Shown: piece after piece, positions 33,585 through 45,400 of the stretch | Position numbering within the stretch: position 1 is the first letter of the stretch | Layout: every line of letters starts with the position of its first letter | NCBI GenBank assembly: GCA_033065855.1 | Contig: JAVXUO010002842.1 | Coordinates: forward strand, 124,001-188,000 | Length of the DNA stretch: 64,000 nucleotides | Direction: 5' to 3' | From: Escallonia rubra | Taxonomy: Eukaryota; Streptophyta; Magnoliopsida; Escalloniales; Escalloniaceae | Made by a program: the position numbers and the translations under genes | The notes under the pieces: generated by a model | Seen by the model: the letters and a program-made list of their open reading frames with translations, nothing else | Database searches by the model: none | What the model was told of the DNA's origin: nothing

Positions 33585-34267
33585 ATATTATAAACTCAAT
33601 ACTGACTCACGCATAATCCCAGAATGAACCCCCTCACTGGGTAAATAAAATTACCAAATGCCTCTTATATGTAAAATTATCAAAAGTACCCCTCCCATCC
33701 TTAAATCACCAGAGCAGCCTTCCCGTAAATAAAATCACTTGAATATCCCTACCGTTTTGAATTTACCCAAAAGTACCTTGTATATGCAAAATTATCAAAA
33801 TACCCCTCTGGGTAGCAAATTATTGAAACACTCATGGTGACTCTTGCACTGGAAATTTTTCAAAAGCACATTAAAACACTATTTTAAGTACTCTCAATTT
33901 AGTTTAGGGCTAAAAAGTGTTTTAGGACATTTGAACCTGAAAATCCCGAACCGGGATCCGAATCGAGCGCTCAAAAGTCGGTTCCGCCAAAAATAGCTAA
34001 TTTAGCGCTTAGAAAATATAACATCTTAATAATATAAGGTTTTCCTAAAATTTTCAAATTATAATAACATTAATTCCTATATGAAATACTTCGAGAATTC
34101 TATTTAATCAATATCCTAAATTAGCGCCCTTCGCGGACACTGGAAAATCTCAAAATTTTCCAGACAGTAGATCTTGTAGAAATAATACAAGTATCTTTTT
34201 TGTACTTTGTTAGATTCTGATTCAAATCATTTATAAAAATTCACACAAAACTGCTACCCCCCTCCTT

Positions 34268-34930
34268 AGTGACAATTACACTCACTGTTCAAATCAAGAC
34301 ACACAGTATTTCACCTAAATCACACACAGTCCATTTTCTTCACCTCACTGCCCCACACACACACACTTATCCTCACACATTCAAACACACACTGCTACAC
34401 ATACACACATATTCTAACACACCTAAAACATACACATACACACACTATTACACACAAACAGACACAGTTCACAGCCGAACACACACACACACACACACAA
34501 TGTCACACACTGTCACACAACTACACACACTGTCACACACCCGAACCTCACCCATTACACACACACGCCCAATGTTTCTCACAAACACACATCCAAACAC
34601 CAATAATCACACACATACACAATATACACATGCAATTACACCTGGACACACACATCTATGCACAAACTGCACAGCCGTGTTGACGGCTGTGAAAACGCAC
34701 ACACTGCACCTTAATTTTCACACACACTCATGCCAACACACCCCTTGACACTGCACCTACACCTAGAGACACACACACTCATCAAAATTCACACACACAC
34801 TGAACACAAACTGAACACACAGCAAAACACATACAACAAAATACAGCATGCACCCTCGATGCACACACACTGCACAACCACAAGCACACACGAAACACAC
34901 TATTCACACACACACACACAAAATGGTAGA
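34268..34930. repeat. CA-rich low-complexity block of solo LTR copy B
   Basis: Degenerate (CA)n, with the longest runs near 34480-34500 and 34907-34920. Long open frames here are by-products of the repeat and not genes. Confidence 0.85.
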
Positions 34931-34953
34931 TAGGTTACCCCTCAAAAGTTTCT

Positions 34954-35380
34954 TCAATTTCTCTCTCCATCTCTCCCTATTTTCTCCTCGAATTTCCCTG
35001 CTTCTCTCTATATTCTTCTCTACTAGTCATCCACTGTTTCTTTCTTTTTTTTTCCTCCCAATTTTTTTTTCTTTTGTTTTACTTTCTTTAGTTTTTCTAA
35101 AGTTTCTCTAATATTTTATAATAAAATTAGGTTAGTCACAAACAAAATAGCAAGAGGTGGCACCATTCAATCTTTCTCTCAATCTCTCCCTATTTTCTGC
35201 TCGAATTTCCCTGCTTCTTTCTATTCTTCTCTACTATTCTTCCACTGTTTCTTTCTTTTTTTTTTTTCTCCCAATTTTTTTTCTTTTTGTTTTACTTTCT
35301 TTAGTTTTTTTAAAGTTTCTTTCATATTTTATAATAAAATTAGGTTAGTCACCAACAAAATAGCAAGAGGTGGCACCAAT
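34954..35380. repeat. Tandem duplication of about 213 bp
   Basis: Two copies of a unit running from tcaat(t/c)t.tctctc.atctctccc to aaatagcaagaggtggcac. Copies begin near 34954 and 35167. Copy A of this LTR has only one equivalent per arm. Confidence 0.85.
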
Positions 35381-35641
35381 TGAGAGAATTTTCTCTAAAA
35401 CATTCATACCTAGATACCAAATTTCCAAAATTGCAAAATAGCCCCAAAGTTTCCCATATTTACAAAATGACCCCAAAAGTTTTTAAAAATTAATTTTGAC
35501 CCCAAAATCATTTTAACATTTTATTCTCTACTAATCTCCTCTGATCATTGATCAAAATTATTTCTCGTTTATTTTTCAGAACGCAAGTGATTATTTTAAA
35601 CAGCTCGAAAAGTATTTGTTATTATAACTTGGAATTTTAAA

Positions 35642-36014
35642 GCTGGCCTTCAGAAACTGGAATAGTCAACATGGAGTTTTACCATAAGTATTATTATAAT
35701 AAGGATTGTGATAAATTTCGCAATGCAACTTTTATGTGTAATTCTAGTTTTAGTTTTCGTTGTAGTTTGTATTGGTTTTTAACAACTGAGGCCTGGCAAT
35801 GCCTATGAGACGTTGTGAAATGACCTTACAGTCGGTCACACAGTTCACGGGCTCAATTGTGGGTTCCGATTGTGACATAAACACTAATGGTTCTAATTGC
35901 ATCCATATTATTCGGGATGGATAAAATTGGCGTATTCAGGTAGGACGTCTATACTTTTTTGAGATGTACTTGCATCGATATAATATTATTTGAATTTGGC
36001 CAGGTTCTACTTGA
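35642..36014. other. Spacer between solo LTR B and Mutator-like element
   Basis: 373 bp of ordinary AT-rich sequence. I see nothing assignable in it. Confidence 0.4.
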
Positions 36015-36023
36015 TAGAGAATA

Positions 36024-37312
36024 GGGGAAAATAGGGAATGACCCCCTCTACTTTACACGTTGTGCGATTTGCCCCCCTCCACTTCAAAATTAACCACTAA
36101 ACCCCCCCACACTTACAGAAATTGGGCACCTTAGACGGGTCCGTTATGAATAGTGTGAAATGACCAAAATACCCTTATTTCTTTATTAGTTAATGACCCC
36201 CTGTACTATACACGGTGTGCAATTTTTCCCCATCTACTTCAAAATTAACCACTAAACCCCCTTACACTTACAGAAATTGGGCACCTTAAATGGAAACCGT
36301 TAAATTTAAATGACAATTTTGCCCATGACCCTCCCCCCCCCCACCCGTTAGACCAGTCCCCCACCCCATTCTACGTTACCAGATTCACCACAAACAAGGG
36401 ATTGCCGCAATCTGCACCTCCTCCTCTGGTCAACCCCGCTACAATTGGTAATTCACTGAGCACAACCACTGGTCTTTTTCTCCGACCACCAGGGAGTTAC
36501 AAAAAAAAAAAGGAACCACAGTTGCCGTTGGTATATCACCGGCGCAACAACTACCATGATCAGCGTCACAGTAACCACCATTCTGGCCAACTCCCCCAAC
36601 TTTATACTGTCCGGCTACACATCGTCGTGAGTTGCCTCCTCGCTGCCATTTCCCACCACCTTGCGTCTGCAAGCCAGTGGGGCTTCTTCATCGGCCACCA
36701 ACCGACTGGCGCAATCAACACCGGTAACATCAATCCCCACAGACATAGGCTATCGGCGTCTGATTGCCGCACATCCGTCTAGATCCCTGCCACCACGATC
36801 GACGACCACGTCCCCAAATCGCAGGTCTAACCTCCGTCGTCGTGCCACCCCAATCCGTAACATCATGCCAAGCAACGTCACATGACCACCGTGACTGGCT
36901 ACAGGCCGCTGGGGCTGCATCAGATTCGCGATGACGTTGTTGCCACAGTCGCATGCGAGTAGCGTGTGTGCGTGCGTGCGTGCTGGGTGTGCATGGAGTG
37001 TGTGTATGTGGGATTGAGTAAAAAGTTTGAGAGGAGAGAAAAATAAGTTGAAAGTTTAGGGGTGAAAGCGCACACCGTATATAGTACAGGGGGTCATTAG
37101 TTAATTACCCCTAACAGAATGGGCAAAAATGTCATTTACAAAAAAAAATCGTTAGTCAACGCGCGTGTTGACCACGCGCTGTTAAATTTAACGGTTTCGG
37201 TCTAAGGTGCCCAATTTCTGTAAGTGTGGGGGGGTTTAGTGGTTAATTTTGAAGTGGAGAGGGGCAAATCGCACAACGTGTAAAGTAGAGGGGGTCATTC
37301 CCTATTTTCCCC
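36024..37312. mobile_element. Non-autonomous Mutator-like element with doubled TIRs, 1289 bp
   Basis: TIRs begin GGGGAAAATAGGGAATGACC and are nearly perfect over about 105 bp. The flanks carry an exact 9-bp duplication tagagaata (36015-36023 and 37313-37321). Inside each TIR lies a second, diverged copy of the same terminal motif (near 36193-36295 and 37060-37130), so the ends are duplicated in a nested way. The core (36340-37010) is CCACC-rich and could be captured host sequence; no gene was recognised. Confidence 0.88.
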
Positions 37313-37321
37313 TAGAGAATA

Positions 37322-38780
37322 ACTAGGGTCAAAAAAATGTTTACTCGTAGGATTATTGGATATTACTCATTTCGATTGGATCAAGTGTTAATAACATGAT
37401 TATTTGTATATCAGAAGAATACTTATCATGCTAGTTGAATGTGTATATGCAAAGCATGATAACTAGTAAGAAATCTATCTTATTTCCATTATTTGTGATG
37501 TTCTGATTATGGTGTAGACACCCCGTTTTTGTAGTCATTTTTAATTGAAATATTGTTGGGCTTTATTAATCAAATTTTGTTATTATGGGTTATGCGACAC
37601 CCTCAACCTTGGTACACCAACCTTGGTACACCAGCAGAGTTGAGTTGTCTATCACAATCACATCATAACCTTGTGCAGAATACATAGCAACTTTGATAAC
37701 GTAAGCCTCAAAATGCATCCTTACAAAAAGTTTTGTAAAAAAATTCAGCATGTTACAGCGGAAGTCTTAGCACAACAATATCTATAACCAAAAGCACGCC
37801 TGTGACCGTGTTACGTCTTTCTCTATGCCTTAGAGCAATTTCTCATTTCCCTTCCTAGAGGTTTCTCCTTAATCAATCTTATAACCCGAAATAATACAGA
37901 TAATGAATGAGCACAAATCGTCCAGTAAAGACAACACAAGGAGCATCATGTACAAGTGATTCGGAAGTCTCGGAGGAATAATGATCATCTCAGCGATAAC
38001 AATGAATCATGAATTTAATAATAAGTTTAGTATCAACATAAGTTGTCAAATGATCTTTTTCTTCCGTTAGTCTGAGTAGCTTCAAGGCCCAAAAAAATAT
38101 TATTGTCACCACCTCATGGACAAGACGGGCTGACTGACTATGCAAGTTGACACTAACTTAATAATTGCAAAAGTAAACATCAACGAAATACAAGTAGTGT
38201 CCCGGAGGAGACGCCTACCTGACGGGCTGAGGTAACATCCCGGAGGAGCCGTCTACCTGGCGAAAGGGGAGTCTTCATGCCGAAACACTTTGAGCTCCCT
38301 GGCCAAGATAGTGTCCCAAAGGAGTCGCATATCTCTGCGAGATGCTGCACACTCCGGGGAGTGAGTCAAAGCATGTTTCATGACCAAAGCAAGGTGCACA
38401 TACCATAAAGAAAGGATGGACCCACACAAGGGGCATGGTAGTGTGACAGGATGCCAGGGCGACACGACTATATAAGCAGCGCGACACATGGACGCGGTGG
38501 AGTATGTGCAGTGTCGGCGGCATATTCATGTCACAGAAAACCAGGAGGCGCGACTGTATCAGCGGCGCGACGTGTGGGCACGACGGAGTATGTGAAGTGT
38601 CAGGGGCATGTGACATGGAAACAGCGCACATGCATGGCGATGGGCGTCACGAAGTCGGCGCGTGAGCGACGGTCATCGATGCACGGGATGCAGCTGTCCA
38701 AATGTGCGCAACCGGCCGACCAGGATCACCAGATGGGATAATAGAGGCTAAAGTGTGCATAGCCAAGATAGGATAACAAC
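37322..38780. other. LTR-like debris downstream of the host gene
   Basis: Sequence such as gacaccctcaaccttgg near 37610 and gttacagcggaagtc near 37750 recalls reversed gypsy LTR ends. A TATA-like ctatataagc at 38468 lies in a GC-rich stretch. No paired LTR or target duplication was found. Confidence 0.4.
38445..38625. repeat. Imperfect tandem duplication, about 80-90 bp unit
   Basis: The phrase gcgcgacacatggacgcggtggagtatgtg(c)agtgtc recurs as a diverged copy 90 bp on (gcgcgacgtgtgggcacgacgg...). Both include an agcggcgcgac-type core. Confidence 0.7.
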
Positions 38781-39333
38781 AAAACCGAAGGGGGGAAAAT
38801 TAAAACTCTGTCAAACGCCAATATTATTTCTAATTTTCAAAACTGCACAAAAAACTATTTCTAATGCTACCTTATAGTTGATCAGGGATAGAGTGAAAGA
38901 AGACTAGAAGAGAAAGGTCCAGTGAGAGGAGAGAGGGAAAATGACGATAGACCGTCACATCCATAAGAAAACGACATGACTGCATATATGCATAACTAGC
39001 TGACTGGTACAACAATATCCATTAAATGCAACATTGACGGCTAGGATTAAAGGAACAACTCCTCTAATGTAATCCCAACTACTGCAGAGGATCCATGTCT
39101 ACCAAGAACTCAAAAAACCAAGAAAATATTTGAATCATGGACCGATACCATCTACAGTCAAGGACCATCAAGTACATAAATTAAATAGACTGTAAATGCT
39201 ATGTGTGTCGTCTTTCGTACGACCTAAAAGCAATCCCCTGATGAACTATCCTAAGATGAAATCCACTTGTGTTAGCAGATTTATATTTCACCACCAAAGA
39301 TTGCACCAGTTTGATATTAGATAAATGCGTGGT

Positions 39334-39450
39334 CTATGGGTTTGAAAATCTGGCAGCCACATACTCTGCAACTGCCATACTCGATGTTAAACCCGGTGAC
39401 TCAATACCAAAGAGGTTAACAAGGCCAGGCACTCCATGAGCATCTTCTCC
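39334..39450 (-). CDS. L2HGDH: L2HGDH exon 5 (terminal)
   Basis: 117 bp including TAG at 39334-39336. Acceptor cgtgcag|GGAGAAG. It encodes the conserved C-terminal block [18 protein letters not shown] followed by [20 protein letters not shown]. The exon is too short to stand out alone and is fixed by frame and homology. Confidence 0.9.
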   Translation of the reverse strand, partial: GEDAHGVPGLVNLFGIESPGLTSSMAVAEYVAARFSNP

Positions 39451-42400
39451 CTGCACGGGTTAGGTGGAATTGTCAAGAGAATCGCAACAAGCTTCTGAGC
39501 ATGGCAACCAATAAATTGAGAAAGAGACTACATTAAACGAGAGAAATATATTTATGTTATGCTACAGGCATAGATAATCTCGTTAGCAGAACTAATCACA
39601 AGGGCGTGATGCGGTGTAATGGGACTGTTGCAAAGTGGCATGATATTAAATTTTCTCCAAAAGATATAAATTCAGTTGATGCTCGTCTGGTCATGACTTT
39701 GTGCTCTACCCTTCAAACCTTATCTACCATTGGAGGATAAGGTTTCATGGCGTTTGGATTGCTAAATAACCTTGACATGGTGGGAAGTTGTTTTGTAGGA
39801 GAAGCGAAAAGTACTGGTCCAGGGTGAAATATAGGTGGAGTGCCCTAAATATGGGGGGCAGAATATGTTTTACCTAATGTTCCTAATTGCCCAAAATTGG
39901 GGGTATAAAAATAATGATCAGAAAGAGCATCCCAAAGCCCAAAGAACTAACCATAACTATTTCCATCAAAAGACATGGCATGGCCTTGACTTCTTCAACA
40001 CGTTAAATATGGAGTGTGATAAGCCTTTAGAAAGATAATTATTTCTTTCCAACAGTAGGATAAGGGGCGCTGTTGTATAACTTTGTACCCTTCATTTCTA
40101 AACGCATTCTCGACCAGCAGCATAGTGATCAATATTGATCTCCGCAGACCTAGAAAGGCCACAGGACTTGAGCAAAGAGCAGAGGAGGAGGAGATAAGTA
40201 CATACAGCAACCATTGACTATTATCTTCGTCCTATTAATATCCCATTCATTAGCCCAAATTGTTAAATCCCAATGATGTCTTAAGATCCTGGTTCAAGCT
40301 TCTTAAATCACCAGATCCCTAATATTTAATAGTGTCTGGACCACAGTTTAACGCATCATTTAAATTCACTGTGTGGGATAATTTTTTTCGTTTTTCTTTG
40401 AAAAGTAAATTTACATCCACGAACGAAAGCCAAAGGGGACAAACCCATGTACATGAAAGGTATACAAAATAATCGCCTGACACCTCAAAAATTTATCCAC
40501 GAAAACTGAGAAGGCATTATTATTGAAATCAAATTTTTTTCTTAGCCCAAATAAGAAGCGTAGACAAAAAAGTCTTAATATTCTCTTTTGATATCTCCGC
40601 ACCCTCGAAAGCCCTAGCACTATTTTCCCTCCAAATGCACCAAAGCACGCACAGAAGAATCAGCTCCCACAATTTCACTGCACATCACCTCTTCTATGCA
40701 AAGACCAAGCTCTGAGAAAATTCAGAACCGAACAAAGCATGACCAAAAGTAAGGATCATGAAGCACTTCATTTTATATTTCTTCTGAAAAGGTGAGCCCA
40801 AGAAATCTGATATACATACAACATGTCACAGCAACAGTACACTTTAGAAGAATGATCCGCATATTATGAACTCAAAAACTCGGGCTCAAGGAAAGCACCA
40901 TATACTGGCAAAAACATCCCCAGCCACTTCTATGCATAGAAAGCAAATTTCCTTAAGAGTACCATACTAACAAGCAATGAAGTCTCTCCCCAGAACATTT
41001 GTTATAACCACAAACCTCCATAACCACTTACCTAAAAATGCTTCATAAAAAGATTTAAATTATAAGTTCCTAACCCACAAATTTGAAATAGCAGTATACA
41101 CATTTTCCCAAGAAACTAGAGAGTATATAAACTCATCTATGATAGAAGCTGGATTCTCTACTACTGTAGCTATACAAATTAAAGAGAAAAAAGCCGAAAT
41201 GGTCCCCGTACTATTGGGTGTTTGGACGTACAATCCATCTACTCCCTCTATCCCACATAATTTGATCAACTTTTCTTTTTGGGCCGTCTCACAAAAGTTG
41301 CTCATTTCCAAATTAAGAAAGATTTTGCAGGTACTATTACATATTTACCCATTTTTTAGTCTATTTCTCTCTCTACATTTAAATCTCCATCAACTCATTT
41401 TCTCTTTTCGGTCTCACTTTCTTATTCATTTCATTTAACACTCCACTAATACAATTTCTCTCTCCTGACCCACTCCCCCCCCCCCCCTCCCCTTACTAAT
41501 CTGCGTGCAAAAAAAAGTTGATCAAATTATGTGGTACGAAGGGAATACTATTTTTCCAGCATGTATAGTATTTGTAAGTTTATAATATTTGTTTTACGTT
41601 TTTATTTTGTGTTTCTTTTTTATCATTTTCGTATTCAGTTAGAAAATATGCTTTAATCATTTTCACTACCTTTTCTTGGTTACACTTTTTCCTTGTTTGT
41701 GTTCGTTTACCCTTTTCATTTTCATTTCAGTCTTTGAACCACTTCATCTATGTTTACCATTTTCACCTCTCACCTCTGGCAAACTCCGACGATGAGCATC
41801 ACCTCTGCCAACTCAGACCACGTCCATTTCATTCACCACCGCCCACCACAACCACAATTAACCTTTCACCTTCGCCAAACTCCGACCAGGAGCAATCCAA
41901 CATCACCTCTACCAACTATAATCACGTCCATTTCATTCACCCCCACCCACCACAACTGCAATCAGCCTTTCACCTATGCCAAACTCCGACCAAGAGCATC
42001 ACCTTTGCTAACTTCAACCATGTCATTTCATTTACCACTGCCCACCACGACCGCAAACCACCTACCGTCACCACCACAACCATAATCAACCGCTGAAAAT
42101 AAAACAAATTCAAATCTGAAAATATAAGCCCTAAAAACTGAGCTTGGCAATGGAGGCGACGTGGTAGATCGAGATTGTCTGCAGCGAGGTAGATAGAGAT
42201 CAAAGAGGGCTCATATATCGACGGTGAGCACCATTGGCATACCCGTCAAGACCATCGCCATCCCCCATGGTGTTGCCGCCGCGACACCACCTCCACTTGC
42301 GGGAAATATCAATGGGGGATGTGACAGTGAGCAGGAGTGCGAAAATGAGATAGAGGGGGAGAGAAGGAAGAGATAGAGGGAGAGGAGTGGAGTGGGGGAT

Positions 42401-45400
42401 GTGACAGTGAGCAGAGTGGGAAGAAAAAGGGTGAGTAGTGGAAGGGATCAGCTTTTCTCTGACATAGAGGGAGTCAGTTAACAAAAGCTAAAATCACCTT
42501 TAAGGTGTTTTCAGAATTTTGTCAGTATTTGAGTAATTGTTTCCAAAATGAAAACAAAAAAAATATAAAAGTACACATCAAAAAGTATATATTTTGCAAT
42601 CAATGCAAAAATGAAAACAAACCTTCTAAACAACATGGCCTAAACTTCACAACGTTTGTATCGAAAATCCTTTTTTCTACGTCCCCTCGATTTTATTCCC
42701 TTAAGTCTTCCCCACAGCCGGGTCATTTAACTTCATTTTTCTGATTCAATCAACCCACCACCACTAGCGTCGTTGCCACCTTTGTACCACCGCCAACACC
42801 CCATCGCTACCACCACTACACCAAAAGCCATCACCGCGTACCGATCACCGCCACCATTTACATCCCAACTACCTAGAAGATGAAGATATCACCATCAACA
42901 ACCACAAGCAAAATATCTCTCTAAACTCTACCACAATTACCACGATGTAGAAAAATGAAAGAATTCTGGGGCAGATCTAGACGCAACAATTGTTGTGTGA
43001 AACTTTCTTCTCTGTACTTTTGCAAAGGTATTATGAAAGATGAAGGCTTTGAAGATGATGACCGGTGGCAACAGCAGGTGGTTGATGGCGGTGGCTTGTG
43101 ACAACAACGTCAGCAGTGGTGGGTCTTGAGGCGGTTGGCATCTTATGGTGGTTGCAGGTGGTGGTTGCCAATCTCAACAAAATGGTGGCCTCAGACAGGG
43201 CGATGTTGCTTTCAGATGTGGTGGTGGTTGGCGAAGCGAGTAGTGGTTGGAAGGTGGTGGTTGCTTATGGTATCTAAGAACCGGTGTGATTCTAGGACAA
43301 TAGGGAGAGTTGTGTATTCTATTGGTGACTGGGATCCATGGAGCTCACTAGTGATGCCACGGTTTGACTAAGATCAATAAATTGATAACAATTGCGGGAT
43401 GGTGGAAGGGATGCGACAGCTGCGATGGTGGAAGGGAGGCGACTGTGATGAGAAAGAAGAAACAAAGAAGTAGGGCTTATGTTAACCTGATGTCAAATGA
43501 CGAGATCAGCCAAAAAAAAAAACAACAACCAGAGTTTGTAAGAGAGGGAAAATTCATCCGAAAAAGGAGGGGAAATTAGCTTTTCCACGTATGTGTGCGT
43601 GTGTGTGTGTATTTGTTTTACTTATTAACTAGGAAGCACGAACACCTCTTCTAGGTTGAGATATCGTGTTCGAGACCTACCGACACCTGGGTCCCTTGGA
43701 CATCTCCGCCCACATGTCCGACACCTCTTAGTGTCCGAATTTTTGTTGTTTATTCTTAATTGTGGAACACAGTGTCAAAAACATTATGCATGAGTGTCAT
43801 ACAACTAACTGAGAAGAAGCTTTTTGGCAAAGACAATCTAACGTAAAAAACAAATCTCTGAGTTAATGAGCGTGTGCAGGAAAGAGATTGATGATGGCGG
43901 TCCAGAGGGCAATAAACGTAATGAGGAAATTGATGTTGATTAAATCTTGATGGAAGGAAGAGATGAAAGTTGTTTATGTTTTCCTTTCGACTTGCTTTTA
44001 TGGGATTTTGCACTGCCTTATTATCTATCGTAACTTCATTTCAAGTATGACTTTATACATCGTTTATTTGTTGGTGTTTCACTATTCCATAAAGGCTGAG
44101 CACTTGGAACTTAGATAAACATGCCCATACATAATATGTATGCACATAAAAGAATTTAGCAGTGTCCCGCATAGTTATTACTCTTGAAATGCGGAGTCCG
44201 GTCCCGTCGGTGTTCGACGCGGTGTCCATGTCCGTGCTACTTAGCTTATCGAAAAGAAGAAAAGACTGAAATGGCAGGAGAAAAGACTAACATGGATTAA
44301 ACACTCGAAGGCTCAATAGTACAAGGATCAGTTGGACTGTTTCCTCAAAACTAAAAGGCAGGAAGGATAGAAATTGTACTATAAATAGAAGCTAGCTTAT
44401 CCCCTTAAATGGATATAAACTTTCCATCCATCTTACCTCCTATCAAATCAATAATTCCATCCCCGAAGGCTTTGAATTTGATAGATGCACCCAAATGTTA
44501 ACCCAATTATGTGACTGGAAAAGGCTTAATTCAACAACCCAGCATGGAAGCACAAGAATTATCCCTATTTCAGGTAACAAAAAATGCAATAGCGATACCT
44601 TTTCATACCTCTTATACATACCTAGAAGATACGTATCTTTGGATCAGATAGAAAATGAAAAAATAAGGCAGAGTTGGGTTCACTTCGAGACGAACAGACT
44701 CTCCCTAAAAACACTCTTCAAAATATGCCAAAGTCCGAAATGGTTATTACATAATAGAATTTGAATACAATAGCAATAGTTACCAAAATAAACTACTTAA
44801 ACACCACTACACCCATCTCATGTTCCTACAGCCATAATTCATGAAATGATAAATAGCCTTGCCTAATGAAAACACACATGAAGATTACAAAGCAAATTGA
44901 AATGCAATTAAAAAATTTACATGAAAATGAGAACATTGGTACCCGCCTAACTACCAAAAACAAATTAAATTATCAATGATAACTATCAATTTTTAGGTCA
45001 AGTATGTTAAGCACATACAAGTACCAAAAAAGAATATAAAAAAAAAATCAATATGCCGTTGTCGAACTATAGATGAGGTCTCCAACTTTGGACCTCCAAC
45101 AGACAATACAGTCGACGCTCAGAGAATAAGTATTTTAATAAGTTAATAATCTCTAACAATAAGTAAGTGTTGGGGGAACTTACTTCGTTCATTTGAGTAT
45201 GCTTGATATATTCGAAAATTTATGATAAATAATTTTGAAAAAAAAAATCATGTACTTTATTAATTATAAGAGAACATATGTTATTATAGTACACAACTAA
45301 GTATATTCCAGAAATCGTATAATCTAGTCTTTTGTTTTGTGTAAGCTAGTTAACTAACTTAAAAGAGAAAAGAAGATACAACACGCAAAACACGTGACTT

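Larger units (their letters stand above)
28753..35636 (-). mobile_element. Solo LTR of the long-LTR gypsy family (copy B), twice invaded
   Basis: On the + strand it begins TGTAATGACCTGGAAATCCAG, the reverse of the end of copy A, and ends at about 35636 with the reverse of its start (aaaagtatttgttattata). Neither a primer site nor a polypurine tract adjoins it, so it is a solo LTR. Possible target duplication: gcttg (28748-28752) and acttg (35637-35641), one mismatch. It contains a foreign solo LTR (29307-31646) and a Mutator-like element (32544-33584). Without these about 3.5 kb remains, as in copy A. Confidence 0.75.

Noticed and set aside
34268..34930. Long His/Thr-rich open frames as genes
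   Set aside because: They arise from the (CA)n repeat, and the homologous block in the other LTR copy does not keep the frame.
41750..42096. Overlapping 110-120 residue open frames
   Set aside because: Two frames are open on the same tandem DNA repeat inside a TIR element; no coding bias was seen.
42646..43625. Gene in the GGTGG-rich part of intron 4
   Set aside because: Short frames only, low complexity, and it lies between transposon ends.
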